From assembly GCA_007922305.1 (NCBI GenBank), contig ML677348.1, positions 23,242,365 to 23,306,364 on the forward strand: DNA of 64,000 bases, in the 5' to 3' direction. The notes beneath the pieces are model-generated. The model was given only the letters and a program-made list of their open reading frames with translations. It searched no databases and had not been told where the DNA came from. Below, in pieces: positions 20,505 to 31,857 of this stretch. The DNA comes from Dermatemys mawii. Taxonomy: Eukaryota > Chordata > Testudines > Dermatemydidae. The stretch's first letter is position 1, and each line of letters opens with the position of its first letter. The position numbers and the translations under genes were made by a program.

Positions 20505-21260
20505 CGTCTCGGGTGTCTTTTCCTTCCCAGCCCCTGGCGCCGGCCTTCCCCGGCCACGCACAAGCGCGACAGGCTCCTTCTTCACTAGCAGGCGCCAGCC
20601 GCCTCCCCTCCCCCACCGCTGGAATTTTCCACCCAGCTCCAAGGATTTCTCCCTAACGGCTGCGGCGCGTGACCTCGGGCGGCGAGTCCGCGGGTCACTG
20701 GGGGAAAGCCTGGGGCAGCGCTCTGGCCGCGGGACGAAGCGGCGGAGCACGGAAGGGCCGAGCTGAGGCGAGAGGGGCGCGAGGCGAGTCCCCCCCCCCC
20801 CGCGCAACTCTCCGCCCCCGCGTGCGTCACGCAGAGCCGGGGGGTGGGGGCGCGGAGGGGTAACCGCCATCCCAGGGGCGGCGGGGGGAGAGCAACAGAC
20901 GCAGGCGCCTGCCCCACACTCACCAGCCCCCTGTCCATGTCGGGCTCGCCCTGCCTGGCGCCGCCGGGGACCCTCGCGTACTCAGCGTAGCGCAGGGTAT
21001 CCGAGGGGGCCCTGGCGCCTTCCATAACAGGCCGAAAGAGTGAGGGCGCCCTACGGGGCCCCGCTAGGGCCAAGCGAGGTCCGCGGACGGAGACAACGAA
21101 ACAAGCGCGATTTGCTCCCTGCTAGCCCCTCCCCCATTCGCCCTTCCTGTGAGGGGCGGGGTGAAGGACGGGCGCCAGCCGCCTGTGTAAGCTGCTCCCC
21201 GCCTGAGTCACGGGGGGTGGGGCGCCGTGTGCGCATGAGCCCGCCAGGCGGGGCTGGGGT
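20505..21260. promoter_or_regulatory. DNAJC15: CpG island and promoter of DNAJC15
   Basis: Sequence is strongly GC- and CpG-rich compared with the AT-rich surroundings and covers exon 1. A consensus GC box (ggggcgggg) is at 21153-21161, about 130 bp upstream of the start codon on the minus strand. A NRF-1-like half-site (tgcgcatga) is at 21231-21239, plausible for a nuclear gene for a mitochondrial protein. No TATA box is seen. No plus-strand gene starts here that I can support. Confidence 0.75.
20924..21025 (-). CDS. DNAJC15: DNAJC15 exon 1 (residues 1-34)
   Basis: This exon encodes 34 residues, MEGARAPSDTLRYAEYARVP followed by GGARQGEPDMDRGL, ending in a complete Leu codon before GTGAGT. 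The LRYAEY box and the terminal GL align with human DNAJC15 (recalled LRYAEY ... QQGL). The start at 21025 is chosen by this alignment. The frame is open a further 16 codons upstream to an ATG at 21073, so a longer N-terminus cannot be excluded from sequence alone. It sits in the CpG island, with a 10.7-kb first intron that begins among transposons. Residues 1-34 face the intermembrane space in the human protein as I recall it. Confidence 0.92.
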
Positions 21261-22615
21261 GTCATAGACACGCAACGCTGCCGTGCTCGAAAGGGTTAAA
21301 CAGGGTCCGGGCCCTTCCACCTCGCCAGCCAGTGACCCTGGACACTTCTCGTCCCTGGCTCCCCATACACCACAACGTGCTGGGCGGTGCAGGGCACCCA
21401 AAGGGGGAACTAGTAGGACACACTCTGACCCCCCACACTGAGAGGGGGTGGGGACAGAGAGAGGCTGCTAGTGTAGTCAGGGTCTGTGAGCACAGCCCCC
21501 TGGGGGATTTAATTCCTTTCAGCATCAGCGATTGCCCCCTCCCAAGTTGATTGGCCTCATAGAGTCTCGCTGTCCCCCAATCTTAAAATGTGCCTTTCAC
21601 ATTGTTGTGTTTGAAAAAAATGTAAATGAATACACATGGTGCATCATGAAGTGTTGTCACCACAAAGACCCGCATATGCCCACATGATAAATTACACCAC
21701 CTATCCACCACCCCTAAACCCCCAAAAGAAGGGATAGGCCTTGCTTTGCACCCCGAAGGTCAATCTTTTCAGGATATATCACACCAGAGCAGAAAGCAAA
21801 TTACTGAGCCAAAGGTCACACACTGAGAACACCTTGTTCCCATGTGCACAAATGTAGGAACTCTTTGTCTTCACTTTACCAGACCTTTTGTCTGACTCCC
21901 CCACTAATTTGTGGGGGATGAGGAGAGAACGACTTGCTCAGTGGATTTTAAGGGTTTGGTGTAATTCCTTCCTGAAGCCCGGGAGGATTTTGCAGTTTGT
22001 GTCCTGGATGGCAATTAACCTGTATTTGGAAGGCGATGCTCAAATTCTCAGTAATTCACTCCCACAACATCACTTGCTCATGCTCCCAAATCCCAAAACA
22101 ATTGAGGGGAAGGAGGGATCAAGAAGAAGAAATGAAGGGATGAGAGATAATGGAAGGTAGAAACTGGAACAGAGAGGGGAAAGGGGGAGACAGAACATTG
22201 ACAGTAAGGAGATAAGGAGAGAAACTACTGAGATTGTGGGGAAGTGAAAAAACAAACATGAGGTTGGAGGAGAAGAAGAAATTACTCAAATCAGTGATAG
22301 GAGGAAATATACAGAATGAGGGGGCTGATTTTTCTAGTTTAGGGCAAGATTCTGCAGTCTTTGCTCACTAGAAAGATTTACTCACACAAGTTAGTCCACT
22401 GAGCTGAGTAGGACTATTCATATATGTAAGTACTACTCAGCATGAAGAAGGTTTATAGAATTGGTCTCTTAATGTTCAAAGATTTTTTTCTTACTTAAAT
22501 TTCAAACGTGCATTTACCAAAAAAAATTCTAACTTTAAAATTTTGTGGATACTTTTGAACAAAAGCAGCTGGATTTCTTTTATAGTATTAGTAAGACCCA
22601 CCAAACAAAAATCAA
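21261..22615. other. Intergenic DNA upstream of DNAJC15; nothing recognised
   Basis: A purine-rich tract lies at about 22110-22280. A few predicted frames extend through GC-rich sequence but show no family signature. Confidence 0.4.
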
Positions 22616-22830
22616 TGCTCTGAGTACATAAATAATAATACATTTTGATGCTTTACACTTCTATACCACCAAAGATACCAAAGCGATTTATATGGATTCA
22701 TCCAAGCATTCAGGGATACAAAAGACATTTACAAACATTATCTAATTAAGCACTACAATGTCCTTGTGAAGTACATTAGATAAAGGAGCCAAAGCAATCT
22801 CTTTATCCACAATTGAAATGCATTTACCAC
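22616..22830. repeat. MIR-like ancient SINE remnant
   Basis: The text 'aaacattatctaattaagc ... caatgtccttgtgaagta' resembles the MIR/CORE-SINE segment with 'attatctcattt...tcctcacaac..ccctgtgag'. Diverged; low confidence. Confidence 0.35.
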
Positions 22831-23350
22831 TGGAACAAAGTATGTCAGCTGTTCACCAATGCTAAATTACAACAATTTAGGACTGGAAATGAAGAAAAAT
22901 ATTTTCTCTCTCTGAAAATGCAGAGAAAGTTCAGGTAGACAGAACAAATACCTGACTAAGCTTGTCCAGGATACTGAGGTTAACACTGTCACTCATATTA
23001 TAAGTGTTGCGAGAAAGCATGATAGAGTAAGATTTTCCAGTCTTATTTTTAAGCCAAGGAGTTTTTTTGGATTAACGTTTAAGATGTGCTTATCGCTAAT
23101 TTATTTATTTCATAGGAGCAAAATCTGCATCTCTGCCTGTACAGTAAGTATATTTTTCCTCATTAAACTAGATACATTTATGTTATCTTGTGCACAACGC
23201 ACAGGAAAAACATTTATCCTTCTTACATTTTTTAAATGGTTGTTTTTATCTATTTTTCTCTGGTGCTTTTTCACTGCTTTCAAACTGAGAAGTCCAAAGA
23301 CAATTTGGAAACCCACCTGCTTCCCCAATGAGAGCTCTGATGGGGGAAGA
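22831..23350. other. Intergenic DNA; nothing recognised
   Basis: No supported feature. Confidence 0.4.
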
Positions 23351-23464
23351 GTTGGCAATGGGGTTTGTTGCAGGGATTGGTTCCTGGGTTAGTGTTTCTG
23401 TTGTGTTGTATGTTTGCTAACACTAACCCAGGAACCAATCCCCGCAACAAACCCCGTTGTCAAC
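23351..23464. repeat. 46-bp foldback at the left end of the PLE
   Basis: Arm 23351-23396 (gttggcaatggggtttgttg...) and arm 23419-23464 (...caacaaaccccgttgtcaac) are reverse complements at 43 of 46 positions, separated by 22 nt. The right arm is the start of the PLE coding remnant. Confidence 0.85.
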
Positions 23465-24113
23465 CCTGTCTGCATATCTATTCAAGAGATACCATCATAG
23501 CATCTAACCACATCAGCCACACCATCAGGGGCTCATTCACCTACACATCTACCAATGTGCTATATGCCATCATGTGCCAGCAATGCCCCTCTGCCATGAA
23601 CATTGGCCAAACCGGACAGTCTCTGCAAAAGAATAAATGGACACAAATCAGACATCAAGAATTGTAACATTCAAAAACTAGTAGGAGAGCACTTCAATCT
23701 CCCTGGACAGTCAATAACAGACTTAAAAGTGACCATTCTTCAACAAAAAAACTTCAAAAACAGATTTCAACAAGAAACTGCAGAGCGGGAATTAATTTGC
23801 CAACTTGACACCATCAAATTAGGCCTGAATGAACACTGGGAGTGGTTGGGTCAGTACAAAAAGTAATTTCCCTTTGTTGATATTCACACCTTCTTGTCAA
23901 CTGTTGGGAATGGGCCACATCCACCCTGATTGAATTGACCTCATTAGCACTGACCCTCCCACTTAGTTAATTGTACATCTTTTCATGTGTTGTATATTTA
24001 TACCTGCCTACTGTATTTTTCACTCCATGCATCTGATGAAGTCGGTTATAGCCCACAAAAACTTATGCCCAAATAAATTTGTTAGTCTCTAAGGTGCCAC
24101 AAGGACTCTGTGT
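23419..24113 (+). mobile_element. Penelope-like element, C-terminal GIY-YIG domain and 3' end
   Basis: Plus-strand frames give the last domain of a PLE reverse transcriptase-endonuclease protein. They are RCQPCLHIYSRD, TIRGSFTYTSTNVLYAIMCQ, NIGQTGQSL and, after a frameshift near 23625, KRINGHKSDI, VGEHFNLPGQSITDLKVTIL and QETAERELICQLDTIKLGLN. The C-x2-C..H-type cysteine knuckle and the 'VxYxIxC..C...xIGQTGQxLxxRINGH' pattern are typical of PLE endonucleases. The 3' part (24020-24113) is the same sequence as the short inverted-dimer repeats, in the sense orientation, including a mutated hammerhead-like core. The RT domain is absent: this is a 5'-truncated copy. Confidence 0.75.
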
Positions 24114-26390
24114 TGTTTTAGCATATAACAGAATGCATGTACAGTATAAACCTCCTCCAGCATCAGAAGTGCTTGAAAAAAGACGTTCCAAGTCTGGAAA
24201 AAAACAAATTCAGTGTGAAAACTTTGGTTTCAAAAGACAAAGTTTCTTAGTAACAAAGATAAATAAAAATTCTATTCAAAGGTATTATTTTAATGTTGAC
24301 AGCCTCCTCAGGGCATTTTTCTTTCTGACCACTGCTCCAAGAGTAGAGGTGGAATAAGTTTATTGCTCTTGAAAGCATTTGTACAGTTTGCCAATTACCT
24401 TTGCAACAGTCTTTCCCAGCAAATCACTCTCAAGTGTTTTCTAATGGCATAGAACATTCATTTCCAGTACTAATGGTTCCCAAAACATCAGACCTTTAAA
24501 ACAGGCCTTCTCTATTATATTATTAATAATAATAATAATTATTATTTATATAGCACTATGGGTACGTATGGCACTTTACAGACATAAGAATACGTTGCTC
24601 CCTGAATATAGCAATGCTTTTTCAGCACTAGTTCAGGACTGAATGTAGCAAGTCCTGAACATCAGAACAATATAATTTTCAATCTCTGGCCCCTTTAACA
24701 GAAGTGTAACACTAAGCGGAGAATACCATGCTGTAATACTGAGGCATATTACAGAGAAAGTAGGGTTCAATTTCTTTCAAAGAGTGTAGGAAGATAATTT
24801 TTGACAGATGCGGTGAGTTTCAGCTTTTGTAACAAAATGGAAAGTATGTGCACCATTTTTCATCTCCTAAATAGATTACCCACCATAAACACACACACTT
24901 GTCAAAGCTAATGACATTCTTCCTGCTGAGTCTGACAAATTCCTGTCCTGAATCTAAACAAGAATAAATCTTGGCCCAGTGTAACATTTCACCCTTCTTC
25001 TAGGGCCAGCTCTCCAGGGAGCAGTGAAATTTCTCTTCTTCAGCATCACAAGCTCTTAAAATTAGTGCTAGCAACCTTTCAGAACATTCTGGTCTTTCAT
25101 AATGGAACATTTTATGTGAACTGCACAAAGTCGACAACAAGAAGAACCGAACAAATATTGTAGCATTAAGTCACAATATGGCATGTGTTATTGGTCTATT
25201 GGATTTCTGTGAGCTTAAATGTTGCACTAGCCATCAGGTATGATTTGGATTAAATATTTTAAAGATATGGCTAAATATTTCTGTATTTTTAATTTCAGGC
25301 TTTTACTTCATGGTTAATTGTACATCTTTCCAACTGGATTACATGAGAATCTGATTTTTCATTTAAAAACAAATTTCTAGTCTTCATGGTTGTGGAAAAA
25401 AATTGAAAATGTAAACTTTAAAGGCTTAGAAACCAGATTTTAAAATTGTATTTTTTATTTTTTTTCAAAAAAATCATCATTTGCCAGAAATGTCATGATT
25501 TTTTGGAGCATCTGATTCATGACATTTGAACATGGGTTGTGCAATAGTCCTCTCTTCTCTGCCATCCTCTGCTCAGATGTGGAAGCTTCTTTCCCCATGG
25601 TGTGTCCCCAGAAGTGGGGACAGTATGGGATGCTGGGGGTATATTTTGGATCTGGATAGTTGAAGAGAAGGAAGCCCAGTCCAACCTTGCCCAGCTTCCC
25701 TCCTCACTATAGCCCACTGCTTCAGCTGCTCTGGCAGCTCCCAGGTATTCCACTATCAGACACGCTGCTGCTGCTACTGCTTTGGCAGCGAGGGCCCAGC
25801 CTTAGAATGTTCATGTCAGTCACTATTTTGTCAGCCTGCCATAATTTTCCTGAGGAACACAAATAAGAAAGGAAAATGAGTGATTTTTAACACTCTACAA
25901 CTCAGCTAAACCTGGATGGAATTTCATGAGACAGAGGAAAGCCAGCAGGGTTGAGAAGTGCCTTTCTTTTGTCTCATGATATTCATGAAAGGAAAGGCAC
26001 TTCTCTACTCTGATGGCTTTCCTCTAGCAAAATATCAAAGGCTGCTGCTAATAATGGAGGAGTTTGTGCTTTGCACAAAATGGCCCTCCAATCTTTCTTT
26101 GTATTTTTAGATAGAATATGGAATGAAGAAAAGAACCGAAGGCGGAGAAAGAGAAGCCTTGTAGTAAAACTGTCAAAGAAGGGTGACCTTAGCAACTGCA
26201 ATAACTGGGAAAGAATCACACAGAATTACTATTAGTGCATGGGAAAATCATATGCCACATTATTCTGGAACCTATCAAGAAATAAATAGGCCTTAAACAC
26301 AGAGAAGAATAAGAAGGATTTAGATGATTGAGATCATAGACAGATTATATTGTTGTTCTCAGACATATTATAGAACAAACTGCAGAGTAG
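24114..26390. other. Intergenic DNA; only low-complexity features
   Basis: An (AAT)n-like stretch followed by 'ttatttatatagcactatggg...gcactttaca' at 24520-24582 resembles a common interspersed repeat tail. The 25.5-26.2 kb part repeats short blocks such as 'aggcacttctc'. No gene found. Confidence 0.35.
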
Positions 26391-27450
26391 CAAGCACCTC
26401 GTGATCAATTTTATAGATTTCTATTAGGTGTTTGACAGTATACATAGATCTAGTCTTTGGAGAATTATGGCATATTCATGGAATACCAGCAAAGCAATTA
26501 GATTAATCAGGGATCTATATGATAATACCAAATGTGCAGTCAGAGATGGTGACAACATCAGCCAGTGGTTGCACTGACAAATGGAGTAAGGCAAAGGTAT
26601 ATTATGTCCCAACTATTGTTTGCACTGGCCATGATCATGTCATGAGGATAGTAACCGTGGAGGAACTTTATGGAAGAATGATAAAGCACAAATGGATGAC
26701 CTTGCTTTTGTGGATTGTCCTGCTTAGTTCAACATATTTCTTAATGGAAGAAAAGACATCACTTTTGGCAGACACAGCAAAACAAGTTGGTTTCTTCATC
26801 AACAAAAGGAAAACAAAATATATGACTATCAGTGTTCCAAAACTAACCATTTGATTGGACAAAGAAACACTAGAAGAAGTAAGCCATTTTACCAATCTAA
26901 GGTGTGAGATGTGCAGTGATGGTGATACCATGCTAGATGTCAAGCAACAAATATCAAAATCAGCAATCAGTTTTCATAAACTTAAAAAGATTTGGACAAT
27001 TAACAATAATTGGCATTGACACAAAGGAAACAAATATTTAATACCTGCATCATGTCTATTCTGCTTTATGGAGCAGAGTCATGGAAATCATCAACAAAAA
27101 TTGTTAAGAAAATTGACTCATTCCAAAATAAATGCCTATAGAAGATTTTCAGAGTCCATTGGAAGGAGTTTCCTGCAACATCAGAAATTCTAAGTAGAGC
27201 AAACCAGTCTAGTGCATCAAATAAGGTAAGAAGACAGTGATGGATATATTTAGGACACACTTAAAGGATGCCTCCAAAGTGACTTCCATGGCAAGTGATA
27301 ATAGGTACATAACCTGGAAAGAGGAAAAAAAGTGTGACCTATTGTGCAGAACAAAAGAGAAAGAAGGCAAATCCATCAGCACGACACTCAGAGGCCTGAA
27401 GAGACCAGCACAAGACCAATGTAGACTGCAGAAAATAGTGGATATCTTAT
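26391..27450 (+). mobile_element. Degraded non-LTR LINE, reverse-transcriptase C-terminal half
   Basis: Broken plus-strand frames give a typical endonuclease-RT LINE. They are a remnant of DFKKAFDS (near 26410), IRLIRDLYDNTKCAVRDGD (26500-26550), EKTSLLADTAKQVGFFINKR then KTKYM (26745-26825), LLYGAESWKSS (27060), IVKKIDSFQNKCL, then HWKEFPAT and a W.YLGHTLKD-like segment (27240). The catalytic YADD-like box is destroyed. It is a different family from the LINE at 30088-33640. Confidence 0.65.
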
Positions 27451-28239
27451 GCAGCTCAGGGTGTGGGAGGACAAAGAAAGTAAGAAGAAGAATGTACTAT
27501 ATGTGTGATGCCTGCTATCTTGGCCGGCATGTTAGAGTTTGAAGCAGAGACCTTCAGAGTTAAAAGCGTGAGCTGCGATAGCTTGAGCTGAAGAGCCAAG
27601 TTTCTGCACCCACTGTCTGTAATAGCTCATATCCTCTGTGGACTGGCACAGAAGGAAACTTGTAAAACAAATTCACCGGTGAGTGTAAACACTATCTCAA
27701 TCCAGTCCAAATTAAAAGGCCCAGAACAGACATCTCCATTGAATTACATGTAATCAGACCTCGTTTACTTGCCTCTGTAACTAATTGCATGCTCCCTTGC
27801 TTCTGGTCCAGATGACTAAGGAAGGATATTTTCAAAATAAAAGGTGGATACTTTGATTCTAGTATATTTATCCCTCCATGTCCCCATTTCTATTTTCTCT
27901 CTCTCTCTCTCTCTGTCTTAGTTCTAGGTTAATTTTTAGCCCCATTCGCTCAGAACTCACTTCTTTTTTGTTCTTTCTCTCTCCAACTCCATTTCAAGAC
28001 CTGCCTTATTTGTCACACCTCTCCTTTGTCTGTATAATCTGTAAACCTTATCTTTGTTTATTTGCTTCCTCCATTTCTTTTTTCTTCCCCTACAACCTTG
28101 TCTATTCCCCTCCAAACTTGTCTAATGTGACAAGATGCAGAAAAGCATGCATGAATTGGTTCCACATCCTTCCTATCAAGCACTTCTATTCAATCCTTCT
28201 GCCCCAGTTTCTTTAACGCTCTTTCTCCTCCCTCCAATC
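27451..28239. other. Intergenic DNA with (CT)n tract
   Basis: A CT/TC-rich stretch occurs at about 27894-27920. Otherwise nothing is recognised. Confidence 0.4.
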
Positions 28240-28660
28240 AGGGTCTCCCTAGCTATTCTGGGCCCCTATGCAGCCCCGCCATGGGGGGGAGAGTAGGGCC
28301 CCAGGCCTCCGTGCGGCAAGCAGGGGGGTTGGCCTCAGGCCTCTGCAGGGGGAGAAGGGGGTAGAACTGGCTTGGGGGACACAGGGGAACCACCCCCCAG
28401 AACTCACTGGTGGTGCAGCTGGGGCCAGGCCGCTGCACTTCCCGCCACCGGTGAGTGCAGACCCGGCCCTGCTGCAGAGCTCAGGAGACTGGTGGGGGGC
28501 CTGGGGCGGACAGAGGCAGGGCAGAGCAGGGGCTGTAGCAGCACGCAGTTGCACAGGGTACCAAGAAATTTGGCGCCCCAAATTCTTTGGTGCCCTACAC
28601 AGTTGTGTGGTTTGCGTATGGGTAGGGATGGCCCTGCATCCAGTATACCCAGTCCTTCCA
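28240..28660. repeat. GC-rich interspersed repeat, class unassigned
   Basis: A GC-rich block with sharp composition change against AT-rich flanks. It ends with 'tggcgccccaaattctttgg' and 'gtttgcgtatgggtagggat'. I recall similar text in turtle repeats but cannot name the family. Confidence 0.35.
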
Positions 28661-29277
28661 GCAGTGTTCCTTGACTGGCCTAAAGGTCCTTCTTGCAAAA
28701 GGACCTCAATTCATCCTAATATCTCCTTGCTTATGGCTGAAATGTACTGTCCTATTTGTGCCTCTCAGCTGTTAATGGGGAATGGACCTAATTTCAATTT
28801 CCAGCTGAGAGGCAGCCATAAGAGGTGTGCTATACAGAACATGTTATATTTGATACATCCTGTATCCCAGCAGTGACACATACAAACTATAGCCAGGCAG
28901 AATTAGGATGACCAGATGTCCATAACACAAGTAAAACTTGTGAGATTTAGCAACAGAACTTGCTTGGTGGACAAACACTGGCCTCTTCTGAGATTGTAAT
29001 GATTTTGGACCTCACTGTTTTCAAATTACATAGGAAGATCCACCTCAGTGCCTTAGCTTTTCTACACTAATACAGAACAAGATCTAAATAATTTAACAAA
29101 CACCAACCACACAGCCAATAACTAATGCAAAAATGACCCTCTCAACTTTAAGGTGTGAGGAGAGAGAGAAAGAAACACTTTGTTGTAAATTACCTGTCGT
29201 TTTCTTGTGAGGCACTGGACAGCACATTGTTGGGCAAGGAAAAGAGAGAGAATCTTCTCTCAGATGATTCACAGATT
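28661..29277. other. Intergenic DNA with a fragment of the GGTGACCAG MITE
   Basis: Near 28905, 'aggatgaccagatgtccata' matches one end of the MITE at 32317-32438. No other feature. Confidence 0.4.
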
Positions 29278-30087
29278 AATAGATTCCAAGGCCAGAAGGG
29301 AGTACTGTGATAATCTAGTGTGACCACCCGTATAACACGGACCATAGAACTTCCCCAAAACAATTCCTAGAGCATCTCTTTTAGGAAAACATCCAATCTT
29401 GACTTTAAAATTGTCAGTGATAGAGAATCCACCACAACCGTTGGTAAATTGTTCCAGTGGTTAATTACTCTCACTGTTAAAAATGTCTGCCTTCCTTCTA
29501 GCCTGAATTTCTCTAACTTCCAGCCACTGGATCATATTATACCTTTCTCTGCCAGATATTTGTTCCTTATGTAGGTAATTATAGGCTAATCAAATCATGT
29601 TTTAGCCTCTTCTTTGTTAAACTAAATAGATTGAGCTCTTGGAGTCTATCTCTATCAGGCATGTTTTCTAATTCTTTAATCATTCTTGTGGCTCCTCTCT
29701 GAATCATATCCGATTTTTCATCATCATCATTTCCTGAACTGTGAGCATCAGAACTGGACACAGTATTCCACCAGTAGTCATATCAGTGCCAAACATGGAC
29801 ATAACACAGCCTCTCTCCTCCTATTTGAGATTCCTGTGGTTATACATCCAAGGATTGCATTAGCCCTTTTGGTCACAGCATTACCCTGGGTCTTTATGTT
29901 CAGCTGATTATCCACATGACCCCCTAAATCTTTTTCAGAGTCCCTGGGTCTCGGAATAGAGTTCCCCATCATGTAAGTATAGCCTACTTTTTTGTTCCTA
30001 GATGTATACATTTACATTTAACCATATTAAAATTAATATTGTTTGCTTACACCCAGTTTACCAAGCAATCCAGATCATTCTGTATCA
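29278..30087 (-). mobile_element. CR1 LINE 3' region
   Basis: About 800 bp of well-preserved antisense CR1 text (agattccaaggccagaaggg ... ggacacagtattccac ... tgttcagctgattatccaca). Two other copies in the window (8860-10195, 18566-19130) align to it. No intact frame. Confidence 0.8.
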
Positions 30088-30429
30088 TAGGTGATCCCTC
30101 AAAGTCGAGGATGATCTCTTTCACGGGTTTTATTTTCCATGGGTACTTGGTGATCAAAGAGTCCAATTCTTGAGCCACTGGCTCCTTGGCAGACATTGCA
30201 TGTGGTTTTTGAAGACAGGGTTGGGCCGCTTTGGCGGTGTGACTGTTGTCTTTCCTTTGTTTTCTGGCATTTTTCTGCTACCAGGGCAAGGTGATTTTCC
30301 TCAAAAGTGGACTTCCCTCTGACAAGTCTTCTCCAGTTATCCCTATCCTGGGCTGCTGTTTCGCAGTGTGCAGTGTCGATGCCACATCTCTTGATGTATA
30401 TCTTGAGGATGTCTTTAAAACATTTATTT

Positions 30430-30727
30430 AAAAAACATTTACGTTTATTTAAAAAACATTTACATTTAAAACATTTATTTAAAAAACATTTACGTTTCCT
30501 TTGTCCTTTGGTGAGTTGGACATACAGCAGTTGTCTGGGTAAGATGTTGGCCTCTGTGAGGACGTTTACGTTTATTTAAAAAACGTTTATTTAAAAAACG
30601 TTTACGTTTATTTAAAAAACATTTACATTTAAAACATTTATTTAAAAAACATTTACGTTTCCTTTGTCCTTTGGTGAGTTGGACATACAGCAGTTGTCTG
30701 GGTAAGATATTGGCCTCTGTGAGGACA
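30430..30727. repeat. 163-bp tandem duplication within the LINE
   Basis: The block cctttgtcctttggtgagtt ... gcctctgtgaggac occurs at 30498-30564 and again at 30661-30727, offset 163. Each is preceded by a run of units of the form cgtttatttaaaaaa / catttatttaaaaaa. The two coding copies differ at one base in about 66 (gatgttgg versus gatattgg). Confidence 0.85.
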
Positions 30728-31153
30728 CTGCCATTAGTGCAATGATCCTCCCACTTTATGTTGAGGATCTTCTGAAGAAAGTGCTGGTGCTGGCATTCCA
30801 GGTTTTTCAGGTAGGTCACCCAGTCTTCACAGCCATAGAAGATAGTTGGGATTACCGCCGCTTAAGTATGTGTTTTGTTGTTGTGATTGTTGAACACCCA
30901 GCAAGACAGTCTGCCAAAGGCAAGACTGGCACAGCAAATTCTGTGCTGAATCTCGACATCTATGTCTGCCCTCTGTAAGAGATGGCTGCCAAGATAGGTA
31001 AAATATTCTACATTTTCCAGTTTTTTTTGTCAATATAGCTCTTCCTTGCTGGGTCTTGCTTGTCCTCCCTTCATTTGTTTTTGATTTCTCAGATCCTCCT
31101 TTGAACTTCAGTGTTGAGCTGATGAAAATAACTCTGCTTCTGACTGTATAGTG

Positions 31154-31456
31154 CAGGGATCGGCAGCCTTGGCATGCAGCCCGCCAGGATAAGCACCCTT
31201 GGCAGGGCCAGTCGGTTTGTTTACCTGCCGTGTCCGCAGGTTTGGCCAATCGCAGCTCTCACTGGCCTCAGTTCGCTGTTCTGGTCCAATGGGGACTGCG
31301 GGAAGCCACTTCCCACAGCCCCCGTTGGACCGGAGCGGCAAACCGTGGCCAGTGAGAGCCGCAATCAGCTGAACCTGCAGATGTGGCAGGTAAACAAACC
31401 AGCTGGGCCCACCAAGAATGTTTACCTGGCAGGGCCACAAAGGTTGCCGATCCCTG
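31154..31456. mobile_element. Self-complementary hAT MITE
   Basis: Begins cagggatcggcagccttggc and ends aggttgccgatccctg. The left and right halves are long imperfect inverted repeats. Flanking octamers gtatagtg and gtctagga agree at 5 of 8 with shared central TAG. Same family as 49026-49314. Confidence 0.7.
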
Positions 31457-31857
31457 GTCTAGGAGGTGCCACTATTCTGAGCGGGGGTGTTGCCAACTTG
31501 TTTTGTACTTGTTGCTTTGTCTGAAGAGTGTTTTTCATCACAAGGTCATGCTCTGTATGTGTGCTGAGTAGAAGGATGCCATTGGAATTGGTCTTACCCT
31601 TTCCTTCTTTCCTAATGGCGCTACTCCATGTGTTAGAATCTCAGCTAACTCTTGCGTTAAAGTCCCCTATGAGAATTATTTTATTTGTTTTTGGAATGGA
31701 TGACAAAATTTTATCAAGATCAGTGTAGAAGGACTCATTCTGTTCTTCAGTGTCAAGAGTTGGTGCACTGTTGCTAGTGGCAAATGGCTTATTGACCAAT
31801 TGTATGTGGAGGGTCATAAGGCACTCATTCATGCCAATGGGGAGCTCAGTCAGGAGG

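Noticed and set aside
20585..20923. Long minus-strand frame continuing past DNAJC15 exon 1
   Set aside because: It is intron read-through in GC-rich DNA after a clear GTGAGT donor; the real next exon is at 10207-10258.
21153..21161. Idea that the CpG island is a bidirectional promoter with a plus-strand gene starting near 21.1 kb
   Set aside because: Plus-strand frames there have no similarity or splice evidence; EPSTI1 starts 13 kb away with its own promoter.
27237..27542. 101-codon plus-strand frame considered as a separate gene
   Set aside because: The first half continues the degraded LINE RT text; the rest has no recognisable feature.
28268..28876. 202-codon plus-strand frame
   Set aside because: It spans a GC-rich repeat and its AT-rich flank with no domain or splice support; composition alone explains its length.
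31154..31456. Possible CRISPR-like or other regularly spaced repeats in this window
   Set aside because: Repeats here are dispersed transposons and one tandem duplication; no regular spacer array, and the DNA is vertebrate.
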